Shown here in pieces: positions 1-7,962 of a DNA stretch of 20,952 nt. The notes beneath the pieces were generated by a model. The model was not told where the DNA came from and made no database searches. It worked only from the letters and a program-made list of their open reading frames with translations. The position numbers were made by a program, and so were the translations under genes. Each line of letters opens with the position of its first letter. The stretch's first letter is position 1. This stretch comes from Ignavibacteria bacterium (GTDB lineage Bacteria > Bacteroidota > Ignavibacteria > Tepidaquicellales > OLB5), in assembly GCA_030835005.1 (NCBI GenBank), contig JAUQWT010000269.1, positions 1 through 20,952 of the forward strand, given 5' to 3'.

Positions 1-143
1 TGCTGATCGCAATAAAGCGCGTTTATCATAAAACTTTGTGGAAAGCTGTATTGGTGACAGTTTTCATGACACTTTCCTACTGGATTCTCATAACGATCTG
101 GATGATAGGTACAGTTCTGCTTAGCGCCGTAAGGGCTGCATGA
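1..143 (+). CDS. C-terminal end of a membrane protein (partial)
   Basis: Only the last 46 codons are inside the window; the frame starts at base 3 and stops with TGA at 141-143. The visible peptide has a basic stretch (IKRVYHK) followed by a strongly hydrophobic segment of about 29 residues that ends in LLSAVRAA. This is a terminal transmembrane helix of an integral membrane protein. The pattern would fit the last helix of a Yip1- or DUF3667-like multi-pass protein, but that is only a guess because the family-defining part lies upstream of the window. The gene ends immediately before a hairpin terminator and converges with the minus-strand gene that follows. Confidence 0.6.
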   Translation, partial: LIAIKRVYHKTLWKAVLVTVFMTLSYWILITIWMIGTVLLSAVRAA

Positions 144-186
144 AAAAAGCGGCCAACTCTTGCAGGTTCGCCGCCTTTATTTTTTC
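143..186. terminator. Bidirectional rho-independent terminator
   Basis: A stem made of GCGGC (149-153) and GCCGC (170-174) is extended inside, after one C/C mismatch, by AAC (155-157) and GTT (166-168). It is flanked by an A-run on the left and a T-run on the right, so it has a U-tract whichever strand is read. It lies between two convergent genes (ends at 143 and 233) and probably serves both. Confidence 0.75.
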
Positions 187-232
187 CTAAACTCAGATGT
201 TTATTTTGCCGCAGGGAGGCATTTGCTTATGC

Positions 233-1531
233 TTATTTAATGAGGATCATTTTCTTTACATCTGAAAAGTTATCTGCATCTATCCTGTAATAGAAAATGC
301 CCGAACTTAATTTCCCGGCATTAAAATCTGCTTCATAACTTCCGGCCTGTTTGAATTCATTAACCAGCAATGCAACTGTTCTTCCCAATACATCAAAAAC
401 TGTAATTTTCACAAATGTATTTACTGGTATGGAATAACTGATACTGGTAACCGGGTTAAACGGATTAGGGTAATTCTGTGAAAGTGAGAATGCTGAGGGG
501 ATATTATTGTTCCCGTTAACACCAGTTAAAACTCCAAGCGTATCAGCCAGTTTGATCACATTACCGTTTGAAGATACTGCATAACCATAAACCGTATTTG
601 CCCAATGGAAAAAATCAAAATGTATAAGGTTCGTTACTCCCGGAGTTGGTGTTGTAACCCATGTAATACCGTTATTGGTACTCCTTTTAATCCCTCCGTT
701 TGAACCAAGTATATACACAACCGGGGTTGCAGGGACCCACACAAAATAACAGGTGCCTGTAACTCCGCTTCCAATATCAACATTATTCCATGTATTGCCT
801 CCGTCTGTTGTCCTTGAAATCATCGGGAGTGAAGTAGATGTAGCTGCTACTCCATATAATTTGTTTGAATGGAAAGCTATTGCCGAAGTATAATTCCCGC
901 TGACACTTATTTGCTGTGTATTCCAGATTGCTGAATTGTTTGTGGTAAGCCTTATTCTGGCCGCACCGTTATTGAGGCCAAAACCGTAAAAATCATTATC
1001 AACTATCATCAATGAATTCTGCGCATTAGATACTCCTGTGACACCTGCATTGAGCTCAACCCAATTGCCTCCTGAATTCTGCGTACGATAGATCTTTTCT
1101 GCAATTGCCAGTCCAAACCTGTTTCCATTTACTTTGGTGAATGCCAGGCCGGTAAAATGTCCGCCATTAAGGCCTGTTGTTAAAATAATATCCCAGTTCA
1201 ATCCAGCGTTTGTGGTCTTATACAGGTTGGCATTTCCTGTAAGGTATCCTTCACCTGCAAATGCAATATTATCACTGAAGCCCCATATACAATACAATTC
1301 ATTATTGATTCCGTTAACTGGAACTGTAAGCCAGGTAGTACCTCCATTGGTTGTTCTGAAAATTTTTGGAGCACTCAAACTTCCGTCTGCTATCCATGCC
1401 GAATTTATTCCCGAAACACTGATGTTCGGTTTGGTCCCCGGGTTCACCACATTGCCGGCAGGAACCCAGTTTTGTGCACTTAAATTTAAAGAAAATGCTA
1501 ATACTAACAGAATGAACTTAAAATTTCTCAT
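233..1531 (-). CDS. T9SS-sorted secreted protein with BNR/YCF48-like propeller repeats
   Basis: This encodes a 432-residue protein if it starts at the ATG at 1531. That start follows an AAAGAGGG ribosome-binding site at good spacing and puts a clean signal peptide (MRNFKFILLVLAFSLNLSAQ) at the N terminus. An ATG 12 codons upstream (1567) is open but lacks these features. The body holds at least five short repeats of the form (I/L)-x-(R/K)-T/S-T-N-x-G-x-x-W, such as FRTTNGGTTW, YKTTNAGLNW and KRSTNNGITW. These are the blade signatures of BNR/YCF48-like beta-propellers. The last 89 residues form a type A T9SS sorting domain with SQNYPNPFNP and the end KKMILIK. The protein is expected to cross the outer membrane and be released or anchored at the surface. 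Its ligand or substrate cannot be told; the catalytic residues of true sialidases are not evident. Confidence 0.88.
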   Translation of the reverse strand: MRNFKFILLVLAFSLNLSAQNWVPAGNVVNPGTKPNISVSGINSAWIADGSLSAPKIFRTTNGGTTWLTVPVNGINNELYCIWGFSDNIAFAGEGYLTGNANLYKTTNAGLNWDIILTTGLNGGHFTGLAFTKVNGNRFGLAIAEKIYRTQNSGGNWVELNAGVTGVSNAQNSLMIVDNDFYGFGLNNGAARIRLTTNNSAIWNTQQISVSGNYTSAIAFHSNKLYGVAATSTSLPMISRTTDGGNTWNNVDIGSGVTGTCYFVWVPATPVVYILGSNGGIKRSTNNGITWVTTPTPGVTNLIHFDFFHWANTVYGYAVSSNGNVIKLADTLGVLTGVNGNNNIPSAFSLSQNYPNPFNPVTSISYSIPVNTFVKITVFDVLGRTVALLVNEFKQAGSYEADFNAGKLSSGIFYYRIDADNFSDVKKMILIK

Positions 1532-1697
1532 GTGTGAGCCCTCTTTCGTAACTAATTTAGCTAACATAAATCATGATAAATATCACCTGTAAGTGGTATT
1601 ATGGTCTGAGGCAGTTTCAAATTTGACCTATTTTTGAAAGGAAATAGTAAATGGGAATAGCTACTGTACCAATTAAGCGTTCAGGAATCAATAGCCG

Positions 1698-2951
1698 CTA
1701 CTTAATGAGAATCATTTTTTTGGTTTGAGAGAAACTCTCTGCAATCAACGAATAGAAATACACACCGCTGGAGTATGATGATGCATCAAAATCCACTGAA
1801 TAAGTACCCGGCTGTAATTCACTGCTAAGCAGAATATCAATCATTTTTCCTGTCACATCAAATATTTTCAATTCAGTAAAGGTTTTTTGCGGGATTTTAA
1901 ACTCAATATTTGTAACAGGGTTGAACGGATTGGGAAAATTTTGCAGTAAACTGTAGCCTACAGGAATGGCTGTACTGATCTGCTTCACTGAAACAGGGAT
2001 GTTTTCGCACAACACCCAAAATGGTTTTTTATTGTATGTTGTATTCCATATGTTATATATATCAGTAAGTGATTTCCATATGACTTTTCCTTGAGCTATC
2101 ATTGGTGCAATTGAATCAATGAATTGTGAAATTTTGGTGACACGTGCTGCATTAAGATCACCAACGCTGAATATTGAAAATGCGGGATAAAAGCCGGTAT
2201 CAGGCAAGCCGCCTGAATTCAGCTGGTTCACTATGTTTCTTACTGTCTCCGCATTATTCGTTATGTTTAAGGTATCTTCAATATGATTTTCACAGCCATG
2301 ACCAAGAACTACAAGATGTTTAGTACTGTCATGGTAATAGTAGTTAGCCATGTTTTGCGGCTTCCACGCTCCAAGCGGGTTTGGATCATTTACGTGCAAT
2401 GGTGTCCCGCTTCCCCATAATATATCAGGCTTCCAGAAATATGTTGTGTAAACTCTTCCGTAAATTCCGTTTTCAAGATTCTCCCAGTTGTTACCATTTA
2501 TAACTGTGTCATAGAGAAAACCGCCGACAACTTTTGTCGGTGTAATACCTAATTGCTGATGCAGGTATGCAACATCGGCATAATTATAGCCGTTAGCTTC
2601 ATGGGAATGAGGATCGCAGATTACCCCTTTATCTTCAACCATCCACTTTATCAAATTTTTGCCGTTCGTGTTCGATGTAACACTGCCTGTATCAAATTGA
2701 ATAACACCCAGCAAAAATTTCCAGTCAGATTGGAAACTCCACACTGCGCCTTTTGACTGCACAATATCTGCTATCTGAACAAGGAGATCTCTTTTTGGTT
2801 TATAAAAATTATAAGTTGTCCAAGGCGAATTGTCTTCATTGTGCGATACTAAGGTCATGTAAACAGGCGGATGTGACTGAGTGTAAGATTTGCCAGCCAA
2901 AACAAAAACACTTACCACTAACAAACAAAATGTAATTTTAGACGATTTCAT
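1698..2951 (-). CDS. T9SS-sorted polysaccharide-deacetylase-like protein
   Basis: The protein has 417 residues. The start is well supported: AGGAGG lies about 6 nt before the ATG at 2951, followed by a signal peptide (residues 1-25). The middle looks like the glycoside hydrolase/deacetylase (NodB-like) fold. A beta-strand runs into SHNED (H37, E39, D40), in the place of the usual TFDD metal motif. It is followed by a PHSHE motif (H115, H117, E118), resembling the HSxxH metal site, and a late LGHGCENH (H218, H223), in the place of the C-terminal histidine motif. The motifs are not canonical, so the reaction (deacetylation of a surface or environmental polysaccharide) is an inference. The last 85-90 residues are a T9SS sorting domain with LQNFPNPFNP and KKMILIK, so it acts outside the cell. 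Its neighbours on both sides are also T9SS cargos on the same strand, but gaps of over 100 bp and a terminator at 3021-3051 suggest separate transcription. Confidence 0.75.
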   Translation of the reverse strand: MKSSKITFCLLVVSVFVLAGKSYTQSHPPVYMTLVSHNEDNSPWTTYNFYKPKRDLLVQIADIVQSKGAVWSFQSDWKFLLGVIQFDTGSVTSNTNGKNLIKWMVEDKGVICDPHSHEANGYNYADVAYLHQQLGITPTKVVGGFLYDTVINGNNWENLENGIYGRVYTTYFWKPDILWGSGTPLHVNDPNPLGAWKPQNMANYYYHDSTKHLVVLGHGCENHIEDTLNITNNAETVRNIVNQLNSGGLPDTGFYPAFSIFSVGDLNAARVTKISQFIDSIAPMIAQGKVIWKSLTDIYNIWNTTYNKKPFWVLCENIPVSVKQISTAIPVGYSLLQNFPNPFNPVTNIEFKIPQKTFTELKIFDVTGKMIDILLSSELQPGTYSVDFDASSYSSGVYFYSLIAESFSQTKKMILIK

Positions 2952-3020
2952 GATCTGCCTCCTGGTTATTCTGTTAAATGTATGACAGACACAATCAAAA
3001 AAAGTTTAAATCAGTATAAC

Positions 3021-3051
3021 AAAAAAGGCGTACACAAAATGCACGCCTTTT
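3021..3051 (-). terminator. Rho-independent terminator
   Basis: A perfect AAAAGGCGT / ACGCCTTTT stem with an 11-nt loop is followed, on the minus strand, by a run of T. It sits 20 bp past the stop of the minus-strand gene that ends at 3071 and before the start of the next gene at 2951. It separates the two transcription units. Confidence 0.85.
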
Positions 3052-3070
3052 AGCCAATATTACGTTTCTT

Positions 3071-4321
3071 TTACTTAACAAGTAACATTTTCTTAGTTTT
3101 CCTTAAATCCTGTGTTCTAAGCTGATAAAAGTATACTCCGCTTGAATATGCAGAAGCATTCCAATCAACTTCATATGTACCTGGTGCAAGAGCTTGGTTC
3201 AAAAGCTCGGATATCTGGACACCAAGCGAGTTGTATACTATTAATTTTGTGACAAAAGCATGTGTCCCCTCATCAGATGGAATCGAAAACCTTATTTTTG
3301 TAACTGGATTAAACGGATTAGGATAATTCTGCTCTAAACTGAAATCATTCGGAATTTCTGTACTTATCTGATTCAAAAATGTTACCCCTCCATTTGTTGT
3401 CTTTAGGATCTTACCCGACCAGGTTGAGATAAATCCGGTATTTGCTGAGGTAAACCATACATCAGTCAGGATTTCCGTAACTGGAGAAACCTGCGTCTGC
3501 CAGTTTGCCCCGCCGTTTGTGGTTCTGATTATTGCACCGTTATTACCGCAAGCAACTGCGGTACTGGGATCAGTAAAATAAATGCCAAAAAGAGATTCAA
3601 CCGTACCGCTTGGTATAAGTACCCAGTTTGCTCCGGCATTAGTCGTCCTTAAAATTCTGCCTGCATCGCTCACGGCAATACCGGTATTATCATCGGTAAA
3701 ATGTATATCTCTCAGGTTTTCGAAATTTACAAATGGTGCGCTGAGTGAAGACCAGTTCATGCCGGAGTTCGTAGTTTTCAACAAAGTTGCAGACCCCGAA
3801 ACATATCCTGTATTCTCATTTAAGAAATGCATATTTGATAAGGCGCTTGAAACTCCGCTGGCAAGCACATTCCATGTTGTACCACGATCTGTTGTCTTTA
3901 TGATCTTTCCAACACTACCAGCGGCAAATCCGGTAAATGAATTGACAAACTGAAGTCCCCAATACTGTGTGACAGTATCATTTGTATTAAGCAGTGTCCA
4001 GTTGCTGCCGCCGTTAACTGTTCTGATAATTCTCCCGTTATTTCCACTCATAAATACTGTATCAGGATGAACTATCCATATAGCCATGAAACGCATTGAA
4101 GTAAATCCGGAGCTCTGATCGCTCCAGTTCAGCCCCCCGTTAGTAGTTTTGTGAATATTGAAAGTTGATCCGTTGTATATCGGAGCAGTTGTAAACCCGG
4201 TATTAGCATCCCAGAATCTTATTGTCTGCAATGACTGAGCCGGGCTGAATGTATGAGAAATAAACCAGCCTTGTGAATATGTTATTATGGGTATAAGTAT
4301 CAACAGTATTATATTCTTCAT
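3071..4321 (-). CDS. T9SS-sorted YCF48-like seven-repeat propeller protein
   Basis: The protein has 416 residues: a signal peptide (about 1-17, MKNIILLILIPIITYSQG), a repeat region (about 25-325) and a T9SS sorting domain (about 329-416) with EQNYPNPFNP and the end KKMLLVK. The repeat region contains seven units of roughly 40-45 residues. Each pairs a ...FxxxNTGF/Y... strand with a (I/L)-(L/I)-(R/K)-T-T-N-x-G-x-x-W strand (for example IHKTTNGGLNW, IIRTTNGGANW, ILKTTNGGVTF). This is the pattern of YCF48/HCF136-like and BNR propellers, and the count fits a seven-bladed propeller. YCF48 homology here is structural and does not imply photosynthesis. No clear Shine-Dalgarno precedes the ATG, which is common in this group. 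A terminator follows at 3021-3051. The target of the propeller is unknown. Confidence 0.88.
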   Translation of the reverse strand: MKNIILLILIPIITYSQGWFISHTFSPAQSLQTIRFWDANTGFTTAPIYNGSTFNIHKTTNGGLNWSDQSSGFTSMRFMAIWIVHPDTVFMSGNNGRIIRTVNGGSNWTLLNTNDTVTQYWGLQFVNSFTGFAAGSVGKIIKTTDRGTTWNVLASGVSSALSNMHFLNENTGYVSGSATLLKTTNSGMNWSSLSAPFVNFENLRDIHFTDDNTGIAVSDAGRILRTTNAGANWVLIPSGTVESLFGIYFTDPSTAVACGNNGAIIRTTNGGANWQTQVSPVTEILTDVWFTSANTGFISTWSGKILKTTNGGVTFLNQISTEIPNDFSLEQNYPNPFNPVTKIRFSIPSDEGTHAFVTKLIVYNSLGVQISELLNQALAPGTYEVDWNASAYSSGVYFYQLRTQDLRKTKKMLLVK

Positions 4322-4662
4322 TTGGATTGAATTGATTATATAAAAATCATAATGAAAAACTTATGTATCAAGATAAAACCGAGTGGTTAGAATTTAGTCT
4401 TCTTTCAAAGAATTTTGTATTGGTGATAATTTTGCCATTCAGGGAGGAGTACTGAAGCCTTCCACTAGATTGAGGCACCTGGCCTGGCTAGATAGTTGCG
4501 TGACATTTAATTTCGTCAATTCTCAATTAAACGAATAATAATCATATGTTTAATATGGTATTAATTATATTAATAAATAAGAAGAATATAATTAATTTAA
4601 TTAATTTAGATATTGATTTTATTAATTTTCTGTATTATATTTGAAAAAACAAATAAACCAAA
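4322..4662. other. 341-bp divergent intergenic region
   Basis: This gap separates the divergent genes at 4321 (minus) and 4663 (plus). Its right half (about 4500-4660) is extremely AT-rich, with tandem TTAATT-type runs, and carries a candidate promoter for the plus-strand operon. Its left-middle part (about 4440-4500) is distinctly less AT-rich and contains CTAGAT twice (near 4464 and 4489) around a short AGGC...GCCT hairpin-capable stretch. I find no open frame with a plausible start there, no tRNA shape and no recognisable RNA family. Confidence 0.6.
4613..4643 (+). promoter_or_regulatory. Candidate Bacteroidota-type promoter of the DUF2089 operon
   Basis: TATATTTG at 4636-4643 matches the TAnnTTTG -7 consensus of Bacteroidota primary sigma factors. 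A TTG at 4613-4615 lies 20 bp upstream, at the normal -33 spacing. Transcription would begin about 7 nt after the -7 box, giving a leader of only about a dozen bases before the ATG at 4663. The surrounding DNA is very AT-rich, so chance matches are possible. Confidence 0.45.
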
Positions 4663-5031
4663 ATGGCATACAAATTACTTAGTGACTGTCCGGTATGCGG
4701 CGACAAACTCAAAGCCGTAAAGCTCACTTGCTCTTCATGCGGGACATCGATAGAAAGTGAATTCTCGCTTTCAAAGTTCGAACAGCTTACAACCGAGCAG
4801 CTGCAGTTCATAGATGTATTCATGAAATGCAGAGGCAGTATCAAAGATGTTGAAAAAGAACTTGGTGTTTCATATCCAACGGTGAGATCTCGCCTGAACG
4901 AGGCGGTAAAAGCGTTGGGGCATTCAATTGAAGAGGACGACAAAACTATAGGTGTTCGCAGTATTATTGATAGTATTGAAAGCGGCGAGCTTACGCCTGA
5001 AGAAGCAGTAAAGAAATTAAAATCAAAGTAA
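4663..5031 (+). CDS. DUF2089 zinc-ribbon/HTH protein
   Basis: The protein has 122 residues. The N terminus is a zinc ribbon with two CxxC knuckles (C9/C12 and C23/C26). The middle (about 35-90) is a helix-turn-helix region with the typical DUF2089 text QLxFxxVFxxCRGSIKDVEKELGVSYPTVRxRL. This looks like a DNA-binding regulator that recognises direct or inverted sites. The C-terminal 25 residues (IIDSIESGELTPEEAVKKLK) form a short helical hairpin of the SHOCT/LiaX-N kind. The same sort of element begins the next protein. The next gene starts 13 nt downstream, so the two are almost certainly co-transcribed. DUF2089 proteins are commonly found beside such SHOCT-like proteins. The regulated genes are not known; autoregulation of this operon is a reasonable inference. 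Confidence 0.9.
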   Translation: MAYKLLSDCPVCGDKLKAVKLTCSSCGTSIESEFSLSKFEQLTTEQLQFIDVFMKCRGSIKDVEKELGVSYPTVRSRLNEAVKALGHSIEEDDKTIGVRSIIDSIESGELTPEEAVKKLKSK

Positions 5032-5044
5032 AGGAATAAAAACC

Positions 5045-5413
5045 ATGAATGAAGAAATAAAACGGATTCTAAAACTTGTTGAAGAAGGAAAAATTAATTC
5101 CGAGCAGGCATCTGACCTGATTAACGCGCTAAAGAGCGAAGGCAGCGCAGAAAAGGCGGCAACAGCACAAAAAACTGACAGGCATCTGAAAGTGAATATC
5201 ACTTCAAGCAAAGGAAAGAATCTGAACATTAAGCTGCCGGTCAAATTTGTTAAAGGAATCATCAAAGCAACGGGCAAAATGCCTGTTCACATAAACGGCG
5301 ACCAGGAAATCGACATGAAAGTCATTTCAGAGGCAATTGAAAACGATGTTACCGGTAAAATAGTTGAAATGCATACAAACAACGGCGACTACCTTGAAGT
5401 TGTAATTGAATAA
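5045..5413 (+). CDS. Small SHOCT-like (YvlB/LiaX N-terminal type) protein
   Basis: The protein has 122 residues and starts at the ATG at 5045, which has AAGGA about 9 nt upstream. Residues 4-30 (IKRILKLVEEGKINSEQA and on) are the helical hairpin seen at the N terminus of YvlB/LiaX-type proteins. A short charged linker (about 31-45) follows. The remaining part is a beta-rich domain with HLKVNITSSKGKNLNIKLP and, near the end, KIVEMHTNNGDYLEVVIE. This resembles the start of the adhesin-like domain of those proteins but is much shorter. There is no signal peptide or membrane helix, so it is expected to be cytoplasmic. It forms an operon with the DUF2089 regulator, and the matching helical hairpins in both proteins suggest that they bind each other. 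In Firmicutes LiaX acts in envelope-stress signalling; transferring that role here is speculation. Confidence 0.8.
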   Translation: MNEEIKRILKLVEEGKINSEQASDLINALKSEGSAEKAATAQKTDRHLKVNITSSKGKNLNIKLPVKFVKGIIKATGKMPVHINGDQEIDMKVISEAIENDVTGKIVEMHTNNGDYLEVVIE

Positions 5414-5426
5414 GCAAATCTCTGCA

Positions 5427-7169
5427 CTATTTTATTAGCAGCATCTTTTTGGTGATCTTAATACTTCCGGATTGCAGTGTATAAAAATATACTCCTCCTG
5501 CAAAACCGTTTGCATCCCATACTGCCTCATACATGCCCGGCGTTAACAGCCCGATTGATAGATCACTAACCAGTTTCCCCGTAACATCAAATATCCGAAG
5601 AGATCTGCTTTGCGTCTCTTCCACCCTGGGTATAGAAAACCTGATCTTGGTAACAGGGTTAAATGGATTTGGATAGTTCTGGCTTAATGAAAATTCAGAT
5701 GGAATTTCATTTCCCAAATTGCTTATTCCCGTTTCATTCTGCACTGTGATATAGCATGATTTTACAAGGGTATCTGAACCGAATGCATTAGCTGCAACAA
5801 GTGTTACCTGGTACACTCCGGGAGAGCTGTATGAAATATTTACCGGATTCTGCTGATTTGAAGTGGGAGTATTTGAGCCGGGAAATTGCCACAACCATGA
5901 GGTTGGAGCAAATGAAGATTGATCTGTAAAATTAATCTGTTCACCCATAAGAATAACATTCTTACTTGCTTTGAAATCTGATACAGGTTTAATCGTATGA
6001 ACCGTTTTGTAAGCTTTGATCTCTGTACCGCTGCCTGCTGTTATGAAGATCCCGTCTTTTGATAGTGAGGGGCCGCTATAATAATTGTATGGAATATTTA
6101 AAGTCCATTTTATCGTTTGCAGATTTGGCGAAAATGCAACGTACCTCCCATTGCCGGTTTCGGCTGTGCTGATATAAACCGTAGAATCAGCCCCAGCGGC
6201 AAAATAGGATAGCGGTGTTTTTACTTGTGCAGAATCCAGAAAATTACCGGTTGCGGGGTCGAGCCTATATACTGTACTGTTTGCAAACTGAGATGGGTCG
6301 TTAATATTAGAGGCGTATAAAGAACCGTCTTTACCTATTCCTTTAACTACAAATCCGGGGCTATGGCTCCATTGCTGCACAAAAGTACTTCCGTTGTCTT
6401 TGAAGGCATACAACATACCACCATCTCTGCAGATATATATTGTTCCGTCGGGTCCTATACAAAGATCATTTTCCTGATCTCCGTCACCCGGCAAATCGGC
6501 AGAAGTATACTTTGTTGCTCCGGTATTCATATCAATTGCGATAAGCTTTTTCGGAGTTACGATAGATCCTGTCCAGTGATAATATGTGTTCCCATAAATA
6601 CAGTATCCCCCATCGGGTGAAACAGGAATTATATAATTATTTGTCCACCTGGCAACACCCGTGTTCTTGTTTATTCTTCTGCCCTTATCTACTGGATCTC
6701 CGTCACAGGCAAATAAGAGCCCGGTATTACCCGGAAACATATCCGAAGCAATTGACCATTTGACCGAACCATCAGTAACATTAAGAGCATACAATATTCC
6801 GGTAAAATAGTCATGTGCGTAAACTGCATCCTCGTTGAATCCAACAGCATACATTCTGGAAGATGAATTGATAATTTTTTCCCACACAAGTGCACCTGTA
6901 TTTATGTTCCTTAACTCGATCTTCCCTGTATAGGGAGAAAGGATCACCCGCGAAGTTACAAACTTATCTCCATAAGTATAGATTGAATTCCCCCATGCTG
7001 TTGTGTTTGTGCTGTTAACGCTCCAGTATGCTGAAGCTGTGTTGTTTGGACCGGTTATTTTGCTTAATCCGTTTCTTTGAAAATTGCCTCCGGTTGTGAC
7101 CCAGTTTTGAGTATAAGTACGGAGGGATAGAAGCAATTGAAAAATAAGTAATATCAGCAGAGTCTTCAT
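5427..7169 (-). CDS. T9SS-sorted PQQ-like propeller protein with PKD domain
   Basis: The protein has 580 residues. A signal peptide covers about 1-20 (MKTLLILLIFQLLLSLRTYTQ). Residues about 30-390 form a PQQ-like (pyrrolo-quinoline-quinone-type) beta-propeller with repeats such as GKIELRNINTGALVWEK, GILYALNVTDGSVKW and KLIAIDMNTGATKY. In enzymes this fold holds PQQ, but it is also common as a non-catalytic scaffold, and no cofactor or metal site can be recognised here. Residues about 395-480 are a PKD domain (VSDFKASKNVILMGEQINFTD, WLWQFPGS, YQVTLVAANAFGSDT). The last 90 residues are a T9SS sorting domain (SQNYPNPFNP, end KKMLLIK). The gene converges with the DUF2089 operon, with only 13 bp between the stops and no hairpin there. 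It is transcribed away from the redoxin operon, whose start lies 190 bp beyond its own. Confidence 0.88.
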   Translation of the reverse strand: MKTLLILLIFQLLLSLRTYTQNWVTTGGNFQRNGLSKITGPNNTASAYWSVNSTNTTAWGNSIYTYGDKFVTSRVILSPYTGKIELRNINTGALVWEKIINSSSRMYAVGFNEDAVYAHDYFTGILYALNVTDGSVKWSIASDMFPGNTGLLFACDGDPVDKGRRINKNTGVARWTNNYIIPVSPDGGYCIYGNTYYHWTGSIVTPKKLIAIDMNTGATKYTSADLPGDGDQENDLCIGPDGTIYICRDGGMLYAFKDNGSTFVQQWSHSPGFVVKGIGKDGSLYASNINDPSQFANSTVYRLDPATGNFLDSAQVKTPLSYFAAGADSTVYISTAETGNGRYVAFSPNLQTIKWTLNIPYNYYSGPSLSKDGIFITAGSGTEIKAYKTVHTIKPVSDFKASKNVILMGEQINFTDQSSFAPTSWLWQFPGSNTPTSNQQNPVNISYSSPGVYQVTLVAANAFGSDTLVKSCYITVQNETGISNLGNEIPSEFSLSQNYPNPFNPVTKIRFSIPRVEETQSRSLRIFDVTGKLVSDLSIGLLTPGMYEAVWDANGFAGGVYFYTLQSGSIKITKKMLLIK

Positions 7170-7359
7170 GTTATTGATGATTAGATTTGATACAATAATA
7201 ATTATGTTTTCGTAATAAAACCATAAAGATAATTGTATATTGAACCGTTTGGCATGCGTTCTTCACAAACATTTACAATTGAATGCTTGAAACTTTAAAG
7301 CCGTATATGTATTTTTACTTACTAAAGCCCAATAACTTTATAAACAAAATGGAGGAATA

Positions 7360-7947
7360 ATGTTCAAAAAATCACCTTTTTTAGCCATTCTATTAGCTGT
7401 TGCTGCAATAAATCTGTTTGCGAAAAGCCCTGGGGATAAATCTGAAGACTTTTCACTATCAAACTGGGACGGAACCAAGTATAACTTAACAGAGTCTTTA
7501 AACAATTCCAAAAATGGAGTCATTGTGATTTTCTGGTCAGCTGAGTGCCCATGGGTTCAGCCGTATAACGACAGGATAAACGATTACGTGAAAGAAATGA
7601 GTGAAAAGGGTTTTACTGTTTGGGCAATAAATGCAAACAGTACTGAAAGCCTTGAAGAAGTAACCGGCCATGCAAAAAAGAACGGGTATACTTTCCCTGT
7701 CTTAAAAGATGAGAACAATGTGGTTGCAGATATGCTTGGCGCTACAAGAACTCCTGAAGCATTTATGATATCAAAAGAAATGGTTATTCTGTATCATGGA
7801 AGGATATCAGATAACAAGAATAAAGCAGAACAAACAACTGTTGATCTAATGAACGCTGTAAATGACGTTTCCAATGGCCGTGAAGTTGCTGTTAAAGAGA
7901 CAAAATCATTTGGCTGCGGGATTAAAAAAGTTGGCCAGCAAAATTAA
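7360..7947 (+). CDS. Exported peroxiredoxin-like (PRX_like1) redoxin
   Basis: The protein has 195 residues. A strong ribosome-binding site (GGAGGAATA) directly precedes the ATG at 7360. Residues 1-21 form a signal peptide, so the protein works outside the cytoplasm. The thioredoxin fold matches the PRX_like1 redoxin family: VIVIFWSAECPWVQPYNDRI, then VWAINANS, FPVLKDENNVVADMLGATRTPEAF, LYHGRISDN and the C-terminal GCGIK motif. In relatives the first motif is usually CNHCPxV. Here it is S60-A-E-C63-P, so the first cysteine of the CxxC is lost. C63 and C186 (in GCGIK) are the only cysteines. The protein might form a C63-C186 disulphide or act as a one-cysteine peroxidase-like protein. A TlpA-like thioredoxin gene begins 15 nt downstream and may reduce it. 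Confidence 0.85.
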   Translation: MFKKSPFLAILLAVAAINLFAKSPGDKSEDFSLSNWDGTKYNLTESLNNSKNGVIVIFWSAECPWVQPYNDRINDYVKEMSEKGFTVWAINANSTESLEEVTGHAKKNGYTFPVLKDENNVVADMLGATRTPEAFMISKEMVILYHGRISDNKNKAEQTTVDLMNAVNDVSNGREVAVKETKSFGCGIKKVGQQN

Positions 7948-7962
7948 GTTAAAATCCAAAGA

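Noticed and set aside
3071..4321. YCF48 similarity as a sign of a photosynthetic organism
   Set aside because: The match is only to the propeller repeat, which is widespread in secreted proteins; the signal peptide and T9SS domain place it at the cell surface, and no photosystem gene is nearby.
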